Source: an uncultured Prevotella sp. (GTDB lineage: Bacteria > Bacteroidota > Bacteroidia > Bacteroidales > Bacteroidaceae). From it: DNA of 9,030 nucleotides. The position numbers were made by a program, and so were the translations under genes. Below, piece by piece: positions 1 to 4,741 of this stretch. Under the pieces are notes generated by a model. The model was not told the DNA's origin and made no database searches. It was given only the letters and a program-made list of their open reading frames with translations. Position 1 is the stretch's first letter, and each line of letters starts with the position of its first letter. The stretch is from assembly GCA_900314365.1 (NCBI GenBank), contig OMVH01000273.1, forward strand, positions 1-9,030, in the 5' to 3' direction.

Positions 1-350
1 AAGAATCCCTTCCGTGGAAATCGGTATTTCGTTCCCTCTTCAGCCCACATCAGCACGGGCTTTTCCTTACCTTTCCTATTGACGTAATAACCTTGCCTGC
101 CGTGGGGTTTCACGGTTATCATAAAGCCTCCGCCGCCGGGGTACACTCTCAGCCTCACGCCTTTCTTGAGCTTCGAGGCGTTCTGTAGGTCGCTGCCTGC
201 CACCTTCGCCCGGGCTATCTTCAACAGCTCGTTGCCTACTTTCCGGTAGGCTCCCTTCAGGGTTTTCTTCAGCGTTTTTTGGCTCATGCCCTTTAGCAGT
301 TCAGTCCATTCTTCGCCTTTATATTCCGCGGGGTTGTCGTATGTTTCCAT
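1..350 (-). CDS. HK97 gp10-like neck/tail completion protein (partial, 3' end cut)
   Basis: The frame is open from ATG at 350 to the window edge, about 116 codons, with no stop. The protein begins METYDNPAEYKGEEW. A basic helical stretch follows (TLKKTLKGAYRKVGNELL), then KLKKGVRLRVYPGGGGFMI, a beta-rich part, and VLMWAEEGTKYRFPRKG near the edge. This order (helix, Lys/Arg-rich region, strand pair, then an E-x-GT motif) fits the HK97 gp10 family, which helps complete the head-tail junction or tail. The family call is by eye and moderate in strength. The ATG lies 18 nt from the GAAAAGAC block of a leader shared with the portal and protease genes. It is in frame with the stop of the chaperone extension upstream, separated by seven in-frame stops. 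gp10-type genes more often sit before the tail tube gene, so the position after the chaperone is slightly unusual. An alternative is another small tail protein preceding the tape measure gene. Confidence 0.72.
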   Translation of the reverse strand, partial: METYDNPAEYKGEEWTELLKGMSQKTLKKTLKGAYRKVGNELLKIARAKVAGSDLQNASKLKKGVRLRVYPGGGGFMITVKPHGRQGYYVNRKGKEKPVLMWAEEGTKYRFPRKGF

Positions 351-403
351 CTTGTTCGTCTTTTCATAGTAACGCCTTCCTCCCTCTTTCCGTCCCCGCC
401 AAA
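351..403 (-). promoter_or_regulatory. Shared leader, copy 1 (before the gp10-like gene)
   Basis: On the coding strand this leader runs TTTGGCGGGGACGGAAAGA, then a G/A-rich stretch ending GGCGT, then TAnTATGAAAAGACGA and the ATG. Nineteen bases (385-403) are identical to 6013-6031 before the portal gene, and both copies keep the same 32-nt spacing from AAA down to ACG. A weaker copy precedes the protease gene. It sits between a TAG repeat array and the start codon. The function is unknown; a translation or RNA-stability element, or a recombination linker between modules, would both fit. Confidence 0.6.
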
Positions 404-413
404 TCCATCCCCT

Positions 414-461
414 CTAAAACGTCTGTTATCGCTATAGCGTCTATTATCGCTATAGCTTCTA
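414..461 (-). repeat. TAG tandem array, chaperone extension / gp10-like junction
   Basis: The coding strand shows near-perfect 18-nt units: TAGAAGCTATAGCGATAA, TAGACGCTATAGCGATAA, then a degenerate third unit ending in TAG. The first TAG (461-459) is the stop of the chaperone extension. In that same frame there are seven stops (TAG at 461, 452, 443, 434, 416; TAA at 446, 428). The array contains the palindrome GCTATAGC twice. Confidence 0.85.
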
Positions 462-779
462 TCCCTCCCCTCGCACTCGCTTCACGATTTCCTCCATCCG
501 CTTCCTGTCTTCCTCCTTGCTCAGTATCTTCACTTTCTTCTTCTCGTCCCACGGCAAAGGCATAAACTGCTCAAGACTCATATCCTGCTCCAGATAAGGG
601 CTCACAGCTATCTTCGCAACTATCCGGGCCTGCTCCCATCCGTCCCTGCGCCGCTCGTCCTCTCGCTCGCTTATCTTTGCCGCTACCGCCTCAAACTCAT
701 CAGGGGTGAGCCGCACAAAGTCATCAAGACTCATGCAACCCACCCCTAACGCGTAACCTAACAGCTCCTCGCTGCTTAT
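459..779 (-). CDS. Tail assembly chaperone, -1 frameshift extension (gpT-like part)
   Basis: This is the downstream half of a frameshifted tail assembly chaperone, analogous to lambda gpG-T. It is open in the -1 frame straight through the A9 run at 779-787, giving K-ISSEELLGYALGVGCMSLDD, with no stop until TAG at 461. The frameshift fusion would be about 206 residues. The extension carries SLDDFVRLTPDEFEAV, RRRDGWEQARIVAK (the WE-x-AR segment I associate with chaperone T domains), then FMPLPWDEKKK and a charged C-terminal helix. In-frame GTG (743) and ATG (734) codons could allow independent initiation of a 94- or 91-residue protein, but neither has a convincing ribosome site, and the frame is open upstream of both. 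In lambda the T part contacts tube subunits while the G part contacts the tape measure protein. The stop codon is the first TAG of a tandem repeat array. Confidence 0.8.
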   Translation of the reverse strand: MSSEELLGYALGVGCMSLDDFVRLTPDEFEAVAAKISEREDERRRDGWEQARIVAKIAVSPYLEQDMSLEQFMPLPWDEKKKVKILSKEEDRKRMEEIVKRVRGEG

Positions 780-787
780 TTTTTTTT
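760..787 (-). promoter_or_regulatory. Programmed -1 ribosomal frameshift site with hairpin
   Basis: The end of the chaperone gene reads AGC AAA AAA AAA TAA. A slippery A AAA AAA heptamer (785-779) is followed at once by the zero-frame stop. A hairpin starts two bases after the A run: AGCAGC (776-771), loop GAGGA, GCTGTT (765-760), six pairs with one G-U. Slippage by -1 enters the extension frame. An A9 run can also cause RNA polymerase slippage, which would give the same fusion when one A is added. Confidence 0.8.
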
Positions 788-1078
788 GCTATCCTCTGTG
801 TCTTCCTCTACCTCGCTGAAGCTGTCCACCCATGACTCCATCTCCTCGGTGTCAATGGCATCGGCGAAGTCCTGCAAGCTCATCCCGAATTCTTTTCCCT
901 CTCGGTTACTGGCTGAGCTCACACAAGCCCAAAGATAGGTGGCCATGTCACTCAGTGAATTGGTCATTGCTGAAGCCTCCCTCCCAGTGGCATCCTTAAA
1001 GCGCAACATAGCGCCCATCGTGGGGTAGCAGGGGAATTCCTGCTTACCCACCTTGATGCTTATTTTCTTCGTTTTCAT
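776..1078 (-). CDS. Tail assembly chaperone (gpG-like)
   Basis: This 100-residue acidic protein starts MKTKKISIKVGKQEFPCYPT, continues MGAMLRFKDATGREAS, TYLWACVSSASNREGKEFGM and an LQDFADAID segment, and ends in an acidic run (EEDTEDSKKK). I recognise the pattern P-T-MGAMLRFK...LWACV...GKEFGMSLQDFAD from tail chaperones of Bacteroidales prophages. It would hold the tape measure protein while tail tube subunits polymerise. It is not expected to be in the virion. ATG (1078) overlaps the TGA of the tail tube gene as ATGA, so translation is probably coupled. The last three lysine codons form the slippery run for -1 frameshifting into the extension, so two products, short and long, are expected, as in most long-tailed phages. 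Confidence 0.82.
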   Translation of the reverse strand: MKTKKISIKVGKQEFPCYPTMGAMLRFKDATGREASAMTNSLSDMATYLWACVSSASNREGKEFGMSLQDFADAIDTEEMESWVDSFSEVEEDTEDSKKK

Positions 1079-1542
1079 GCGCTTACTTTACCAGGATAGA
1101 CTTCAGGCTCTCCGTCGTTCTCAAGCTCGATGCTGTAGGTGGCATCGTCCTGTGCAGGGGAGGTTTCCTGTATCTTCGTAATGACAAACTTGCCCTTTAG
1201 GTAAGGCGAAGCGTCATCGCCGCGCATGAAGCACTGCACGTCTACGCTCTGGCCCTTGCCCCACAACGGGCTGTTCTCCTGGAACCCGCCCTCGGGCTCA
1301 CCGTGGAACCTTACGCCCTCGGCGCTGATGCTGATGCTCAGGGATGTCACGTTCTTGCTCTTCCACAAACCGCTGCTCTTTGCCAATGTGGCCAGGGGCT
1401 TCACGGCGTGTTCCTTTGTCTCTGAGTTGAATGTGATACTGTGAGTCGTGCAATGCCCGATGGGCTTTCCGCCAACGCTGAGTAGCACGTCCGAACCGTT
1501 AATATAACCGGTGTTCCCGGTCGTTGTTCCTGTCTCTGCCAT
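1075..1542 (-). CDS. Major tail (tube) protein
   Basis: The 155-residue product has the features of a siphovirus tail tube subunit of the TP901-1 type: a flexible Gly/Thr-rich N-terminus (MAETGTTTGNTGYINGSDVL), the strand segment LLSVGGKPIGHCTTHSITFN followed by SETKEHAVK, then LSISISAEGVRFHG and a C-terminal pair of strands (FVITKIQET, YSIELENDGEPEVYPG). Small size, high beta content and position directly before the tail chaperone agree with the role. It forms stacked hexameric rings around the tape measure protein. The start ATG (1542) has an A-rich leader (AACGGTAAAGAT). It lies in frame with the stop of the upstream terminator gene (1599), separated by three in-frame TAGs. The stop overlaps the next start as ATGA. 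Confidence 0.83.
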   Translation of the reverse strand: MAETGTTTGNTGYINGSDVLLSVGGKPIGHCTTHSITFNSETKEHAVKPLATLAKSSGLWKSKNVTSLSISISAEGVRFHGEPEGGFQENSPLWGKGQSVDVQCFMRGDDASPYLKGKFVITKIQETSPAQDDATYSIELENDGEPEVYPGKVSA

Positions 1543-1571
1543 ATCTTTACCGTTTAATGAGTTATTATTCT

Positions 1572-1599
1572 ATCCCGTCTATAGTATCTGTCTAATCTA
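1572..1599 (-). repeat. Degenerate TAG array, tail terminator / tail tube junction
   Basis: This is the weakest of the arrays. The coding strand reads TAGATTAGACAGATACTA, then TAGACGGGATAGAATAAT. The first TAG (1599-1597) is the stop of the upstream gene; TAG recurs in the same frame at 1581 and 1572, and CAG replaces it at 1590, so the 9-nt register is visible. The frame then runs into the tail tube ATG at 1542. Confidence 0.6.
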
Positions 1600-1995
1600 T
1601 ATAATTTTGCACTCTATCGTTAAACTTTGGAAGTAGCTGTCTTCGCTCCAGCCTTCATCGCAGTCGGTCATCCTACCGCAGTCTATACGCAAATCTATTC
1701 CGTCTGTCTCTTTCTTGCAACAGATATTCTTTCCTTCCAAGGTCTCACGGATAGCCTCAGCTATGTCTATGCCCTCTCCGTAGGTCTTCGTATATATCCC
1801 GAACTCTATGCCGCAGGAATCAAACACTCTGCCTCCTTTTGTCGGCTCGCCCTGCAGACTGAAACGGTGATACACAACAAAGGGCATCTTTGCGTCCTTC
1901 GTCGACACTATAGGCGTTATCTGCGTCACCTTGTCGCCCAGTTTTGCACTAAGCACCGCGTTGATAGCTTTTCCGGCTGATAATGATGTACTCAT
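1597..1995 (-). CDS. Tail terminator / tail completion protein (DUF3168-like)
   Basis: The 132-residue protein has an N-terminal helix (AINAVLSAKLGDKV), then ITPIVSTKDAKMPFVVYHRF, VFDSCGIEFGIYTKTYGEGI and a helix IAEAIRETLEGKNI, ending in alternating beta segments (TDGIDLRIDCGR, YFQSLTIECKII). This is the DUF3168 pattern (SPP1 gp17 / lambda gpU type): a helix that seeds the domain, P-F-V-Y around residue 45, a strand, and the long helix. These proteins cap the tail tube and join it to the head-closure ring. ATG (1995) starts one base after the TAA of the head-closure gene, so the two are probably translated together. The stop is the first TAG of a degenerate repeat array. The position between head closure and tail tube genes is the usual one. 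Confidence 0.78.
   Translation of the reverse strand: MSTSLSAGKAINAVLSAKLGDKVTQITPIVSTKDAKMPFVVYHRFSLQGEPTKGGRVFDSCGIEFGIYTKTYGEGIDIAEAIRETLEGKNICCKKETDGIDLRIDCGRMTDCDEGWSEDSYFQSLTIECKII
1690..1720 (-). promoter_or_regulatory. Possible internal Bacteroidetes-type promoter
   Basis: Inside the terminator gene the coding strand has TTG (1720-1718), a 20-nt gap, then TAGATTTG (1697-1690), matching the TTG / TAnnTTTG consensus. It could add transcripts for the tail tube gene, starting about 150 nt upstream of its ATG. A chance match in 9 kb is quite possible. Confidence 0.22.
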
Positions 1996-1996
1996 C

Positions 1997-2320
1997 TTAA
2001 TCCTGCGTTACAAGTTCCGTCTGTATCTTCATCTCCCCTCGTTCAGGGTATCTCTCTATCCCCGTTATGCGGTATTGTCTTCCTTCCCATCCGATACGCA
2101 TATATTCCTTTACCGCGTCAGTGGATCTCATCTGAAAGCTCACAACCTGCTTATATACTGCCTCTCCGTCCCTGGTTCCGAATCCGCTCGCTCCATATGT
2201 CACGCGCGCCCATCGCTTACCGTCCAACGGAGTCCACTCGCTCACGCTCGCTCCGTAAACGTCTGCCGTGGTCTTCAGCTCCAACAGTGTGATTTGCTTA
2301 TTAAGCAGTCCGGCTCTCAT
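1997..2320 (-). CDS. Head closure / head-tail joining protein (SPP1 gp16-like)
   Basis: The 107-residue protein starts MRAGLLNKQITLLELKTTAD, continues YGASVSEWTPLDGKRWARVT, FGTRDGEAVYKQVVSFQMRS and MRIGWEGRQYRITGIERYPE, and ends in a strand (MKIQTELV). The order G-x-L-x-K-x-I-T-x-L, W-x-x-x-x-x-x-WA-x-V, then R-x-x-x-I-x-W-x-G-R-x-Y-x-I-x-G-I is the hallmark of the phage head-tail joining family (PF05521 type), small beta-barrel proteins that close the portal channel below the adaptor ring. ATG (2320) is in frame with the connector gene upstream, separated only by a repeat array with eight in-frame stops. There is no spacer between array and start: the last array TAG is followed by AGC and then the ATG. 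The stop TAA is one base before the next start. Confidence 0.82.
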   Translation of the reverse strand: MRAGLLNKQITLLELKTTADVYGASVSEWTPLDGKRWARVTYGASGFGTRDGEAVYKQVVSFQMRSTDAVKEYMRIGWEGRQYRITGIERYPERGEMKIQTELVTQD

Positions 2321-2323
2321 GCT

Positions 2324-2371
2324 CTATAACTTCTATTATTTCTATAGCGTCTATTATCTCTATAGCGTCTA
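2324..2371 (-). repeat. TAG tandem array, connector / head-closure junction
   Basis: The coding strand shows TAGACGCTATAGAGATAA, TAGACGCTATAGAAATAA, then TAGAAGTTATAGAGC and the ATG of the head-closure gene. TAG recurs exactly every 9 nt at 2371, 2362, 2353, 2344, 2335 and 2326, with TAA at 2356 and 2338, all in the frame of the upstream gene. The whole gap between the two genes consists of the repeat. Confidence 0.88.
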
Positions 2372-2671
2372 CCCCCTGTACTTTATCCAGCTCACTATCA
2401 AGTGCCAATAGAGAGGGTCCGGCTTCAGATCCACGGGACTCTCGCTCTCCCTGTTTTCGTACATCGCACCCGCAAGCATCAATATCGCGCGTTTGAGGGG
2501 CTCGGGCAGTTCGCCGTCTTGCTCCACCTCTTCAAGGCTGTCTCGCTGTAGGTCTCGCGCTAAGAGCCCCTCTGCGGCACTGATGGTGTGCTCAAGGTAT
2601 TCCTCGCTGGCATCGTCACTATTTATGCGACTGTGCTCACGAAAAAACGATGTAGTGATATATTTGCTCAT
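2369..2671 (-). CDS. Head-tail connector / adaptor protein (gp6-like)
   Basis: This 100-residue, mostly helical protein reads MSKYITTSFFREHSRINSDD, then EYLEHTISAAEGLLARDLQR, a short acidic linker (LEEVEQDGELPEP), a helix LKRAILMLAGAMYENRESES, and a C-terminal YWHLIVSWIKYRG. Helix, AE-x-LL-x-R, P-x-x-LK-x-AI-x-ML-x-x-x-YENRE-S and a final L-I-x-x-x-KYR is the typical form of HK97 gp6 / SPP1 gp15 adaptors, which form a ring under the portal. The start is the ATG at 2671 (ATGAGCAAATAT); the leader is short and A-rich, behind a strong hairpin that follows the capsid gene. The final Gly codon is followed by TAG, which is also the first unit of the repeat array. Confidence 0.83.
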   Translation of the reverse strand: MSKYITTSFFREHSRINSDDASEEYLEHTISAAEGLLARDLQRDSLEEVEQDGELPEPLKRAILMLAGAMYENRESESPVDLKPDPLYWHLIVSWIKYRG

Positions 2672-2687
2672 TGCTGTTTCTAAATAT

Positions 2688-2715
2688 GGGGGCGAGGCCC
2701 GAAAGCCCCACCCCC
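2688..2715 (-). terminator. Strong UUCG hairpin after the major capsid gene
   Basis: Thirteen bases after the capsid stop the transcript can form a 12-pair stem: arm GGGGGTGGGGCT (2715-2704), loop TTCG, arm GGCCTCGCCCCC (2699-2688), with three G-T (G-U) pairs. No U tract follows (ATATTTAG), so it is not a classic intrinsic terminator. A partial attenuator, or a 3' block that protects the capsid message from exonucleases, would fit better, lowering the connector dose relative to capsid. Confidence 0.7.
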
Positions 2716-2728
2716 GGGGAGGAAGGAT

Positions 2729-3949
2729 TTACGCAGTTGTGTAGGTAATCTTTCCGAAGGCTTCCTGATACGGAGTGAAGAAGTCCCACTCGGAATTGAT
2801 TACTATGCTTATTGCGTTGATGCTCATCACATTCACGCTGGTGGTGTCTACTCCCATCGTCATGGCACCAAACTGGCCAACTAAGGCGTAACCGAAGTTT
2901 CCGTAGTAGACCACGCCTGCGGGAACGAGGCTGCTGCACACTACCTTCACGCCGTCGATGGTCTGAGTGGCCATGTCGAGGACGAAACGGCCGGAGCCCT
3001 TGTCGACGGGGGTGTTGGCCAACTGTGCGTAGGTGGCCCAGTTCATCAAGTAGGCGGGGTTGTTCACGGGAACATTCGCACTGTTGACAACAGAGCGGAG
3101 GTTCAGGAACAAGTCTCTGCTCAGGGTCTTGATGTCACCGCTGGCGGCAAGGGTGTTGCTGCTTGCAATGTTGGCAAATGGCCCGGTCGGGGCGTTCTTT
3201 TCGGCTTGGGCGGCAACGAAGGCCTCGTTAAGTGCAAGGGTGTGCTTCAGCCGCATGGTCTCCACTACGATGTCGCGGATTGCGCCTGCGGTCTGGTTGA
3301 TGGTGCGGTTAGAGATGTCCACGCGGATAGGCAGACGGTGGGGAGCGATGGTCTTCACGCCAAACTCCATCGTCTGTGCGGCTACTTCCTCATTCTCGCC
3401 GTACCACGTAGCCTTCAGGCCTTTGATGGTCGGGAAATTCCACTGCCCGCTGATACCGCTCTGAATCTTAGCACCTAACTGCCCGATGACGGTCAGCGGG
3501 GTGAGCTCCTTGATGTAGTCTTTGATATACACAGGGGTGATGCTGGTCACTGTCGATGCGGTCTGAAGGTTCCCTGCTGATCTGAGCTGTTCGTCGGCTC
3601 TGCTGTAGGCGAAACTGAACTGCCCGTCCTCATTACGCAGAGCTGCCAAATCCTGAGGCACGCCACGGCCGGCCAGCACGGAGCGCATCAGGCGGCCGAA
3701 GTTCACGTCGGCGCTCATGATGTTGTTTTCCTCGTTGGCGCGCTGCATCCTCTGAGTGCTCTGTTCTATCTCATAACTGCGACACTCAAGAGCAAGTCGG
3801 TCATCCTCAGCTCTCAGGCTGCGGAAGTTATCCTGCTCGGTGTCCGTCATCGGGCGATTTTCCCTGGCAAGTGTGCCTTGGAGCTCGTCCATCTCGCTGC
3901 GGATAGCACCGCGGCGGTCTACTGCTTGTCTGTACTCTTCACGTGTCAT
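2729..3949 (-). CDS. Major capsid protein, HK97 fold, with N-terminal delta domain
   Basis: The 406-residue protein begins with about 75 residues of charged coiled coil (MTREEYRQAVDRRGAIRSEM, LRAEDDRLALECRSYEIEQS), the delta domain that scaffolds HK97-type proheads. The shell domain follows: RSAGNLQTASTVTSITPVYI (about 123-142), KELTPLTVIGQLG, WNFPTIKGLKATWYGENEEV, TIAPHRLPIRVDISN, a helix with MRLKHTLALNEAFVAAQ, then VNNPAYLMNWATYAQL, KVVCSSLVPAGVVYYGNFGY and NSEWDFFTPYQEAFGKITY. By analogy with HK97 (DSAG near the mature N-terminus) I expect cleavage by the neighbouring protease close to SAG, around residues 112-124. ATG (3949) has an A/T-rich leader without a Shine-Dalgarno, typical for strongly expressed Bacteroidetes genes. 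Size and neighbours are normal for the family. Confidence 0.93.
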   Translation of the reverse strand: MTREEYRQAVDRRGAIRSEMDELQGTLARENRPMTDTEQDNFRSLRAEDDRLALECRSYEIEQSTQRMQRANEENNIMSADVNFGRLMRSVLAGRGVPQDLAALRNEDGQFSFAYSRADEQLRSAGNLQTASTVTSITPVYIKDYIKELTPLTVIGQLGAKIQSGISGQWNFPTIKGLKATWYGENEEVAAQTMEFGVKTIAPHRLPIRVDISNRTINQTAGAIRDIVVETMRLKHTLALNEAFVAAQAEKNAPTGPFANIASSNTLAASGDIKTLSRDLFLNLRSVVNSANVPVNNPAYLMNWATYAQLANTPVDKGSGRFVLDMATQTIDGVKVVCSSLVPAGVVYYGNFGYALVGQFGAMTMGVDTTSVNVMSINAISIVINSEWDFFTPYQEAFGKITYTTA

Positions 3950-3981
3950 ATAACTCTCTAATTTTAATTTATGTTAATTCT
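3950..3981 (-). promoter_or_regulatory. A/T-rich leader of the capsid gene
   Basis: The bases before the capsid ATG are strongly A/T-rich on the coding strand (AACATAAATTAAAATTAG, then AGAGTTAT) and lack a Shine-Dalgarno site. In Bacteroidetes, A-rich unstructured leaders go with strong translation, so this leader is likely to mark high capsid output. It has no TAG array and no copy of the shared G-rich leader. Confidence 0.45.
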
Positions 3982-4012
3982 TCTGCATCTCTATTTTTTC
4001 GGCACCGGCTTT

Positions 4013-4672
4013 TCAATTTCTGCCTTTTGCCTGCTCTATCTTGTCCCAGTCTCGCAGCATCTCTGCACTGCGCTCTTGTGGAGTTTTGTTGGGCGCATTC
4101 CCAAACGCGTCGCGCAGCTCTGCAACCACTTCCGCACTGCGTGCCTGTATCACAGTCTCAGGATAGGCGGGGTGGGTGACTACGCTCACATCGAAAAGAC
4201 CGCGGATTGTATTGATATGCCTCACTACGATGTCTTTGCCGTCCTTGTCTTTTTCGCGGGTATAGCTCACGTCGGTCTTGGGGTCGATCTCCATCCCGAA
4301 ACTCATGCCGGAAAAATCACCCCTTTTTGCGCTCTCGTAGGCGAAATCTCCGTACATGGTAGGTGCACAGTCCCACGATGCAAGCACACCGTGCTCATCG
4401 CGCTTTAACGTCAGACTTCCTTTGCCGTTGCAGCTGCGTGCAAGCATCTTGTCTTCGTCATGGTTAATCGTGGCAACGATGTCACTGCTTCTTAGTAGTT
4501 CGTCGGTGATTGCCGTGGGCTCTATCTGCTCCAGCACGGGCTCGCCTCCGTTCCAGTCACGCAGCAACACACTGCGCTGCCCGAAAACCACTGCATAGCC
4601 TTCCATCCGTCGGCTGCCCTCTGTGGCCCGGACCTCAGTCTGTATGTTCCTGTATTCTCTTTTTGTTCCCAT
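4013..4672 (-). CDS. Prohead maturation protease (HK97 gp4-like, peptidase S78/U35 type)
   Basis: The 219-residue protein has the expected order for HK97 prohead proteases: RRMEGYAVVFGQRSVLL (about 21-37), EQIEPTAITDELL, DIVATINHDEDKMLARS with the likely catalytic His71, LTLKRDEHGVLASWDCAP, SAKRGDFSGMSFGM with the likely nucleophile Ser124, then IRGLFDVSVVTHPAYPETVI (a conserved E/D-V-S-x-V-x-x-P-A-Y block). The last 45 residues are a charged tail (FGNAPNKTPQERSAEMLRDW) that may be trimmed. It should be packaged inside the prohead and cut the delta domain of the capsid protein encoded next. ATG (4672) lies in the frame of the upstream portal stop (4741), separated by three in-frame TAGs, and has a copy of the shared G-rich leader. 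Confidence 0.92.
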   Translation of the reverse strand: MGTKREYRNIQTEVRATEGSRRMEGYAVVFGQRSVLLRDWNGGEPVLEQIEPTAITDELLRSSDIVATINHDEDKMLARSCNGKGSLTLKRDEHGVLASWDCAPTMYGDFAYESAKRGDFSGMSFGMEIDPKTDVSYTREKDKDGKDIVVRHINTIRGLFDVSVVTHPAYPETVIQARSAEVVAELRDAFGNAPNKTPQERSAEMLRDWDKIEQAKGRN

Positions 4673-4717
4673 TTTATCGTCTTTCGATATTACGCCTTTA
4701 TCCTCGTTTCCGTCCCC
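4673..4717 (-). promoter_or_regulatory. Shared leader, copy 3 (before the protease gene, diverged)
   Basis: The coding strand has GGGGACGGAAA, GGCGTAATATCGAAAGACGA and AAA before the ATG. It matches the other two copies at GGGGACGGAAA, the ACG/GCGT block and GAAAGAC, but is shorter by several bases and lacks the TTTGGC start because the TAG array abuts it directly. Confidence 0.5.
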
Positions 4718-4741
4718 TCTCTATTGTCTCTATCCTCTCTA
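4718..4741 (-). repeat. TAG array, portal / protease junction
   Basis: The coding strand reads TAGAGAGGATAGAGACAA then TAGAGAGG, three 9-nt units. TAG occurs in frame at 4741 (the portal stop), 4732 and 4723. The array passes directly into the shared leader and, in the same frame, to the protease ATG. Confidence 0.75.

Noticed and set aside
364..552. Minus-strand frame of 62 codons (with IEAIAIIDAIAI) over the end of the chaperone extension
   Set aside because: It is the open third frame of the tandem repeat plus a shadow of the real gene; no family features, and it runs through the shared leader and past the start of the gp10-like gene.
930..937. TATCTTTG on the minus strand as an internal promoter in the chaperone gene
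   Set aside because: No -33 TTG at proper spacing; one or two such -7 matches are expected by chance.
2659..2666. TATATTTG on the plus strand as an antisense promoter
   Set aside because: No TTG at 19-21 bases upstream. The match comes from the ATGAGCAAATATA start of the connector gene.
2637..2939. 100-codon minus-strand frame across the capsid 3' end and the hairpin
   Set aside because: Arg/His/Ser-rich shadow of the capsid gene in another frame; both flanking genes are intact and well recognised.
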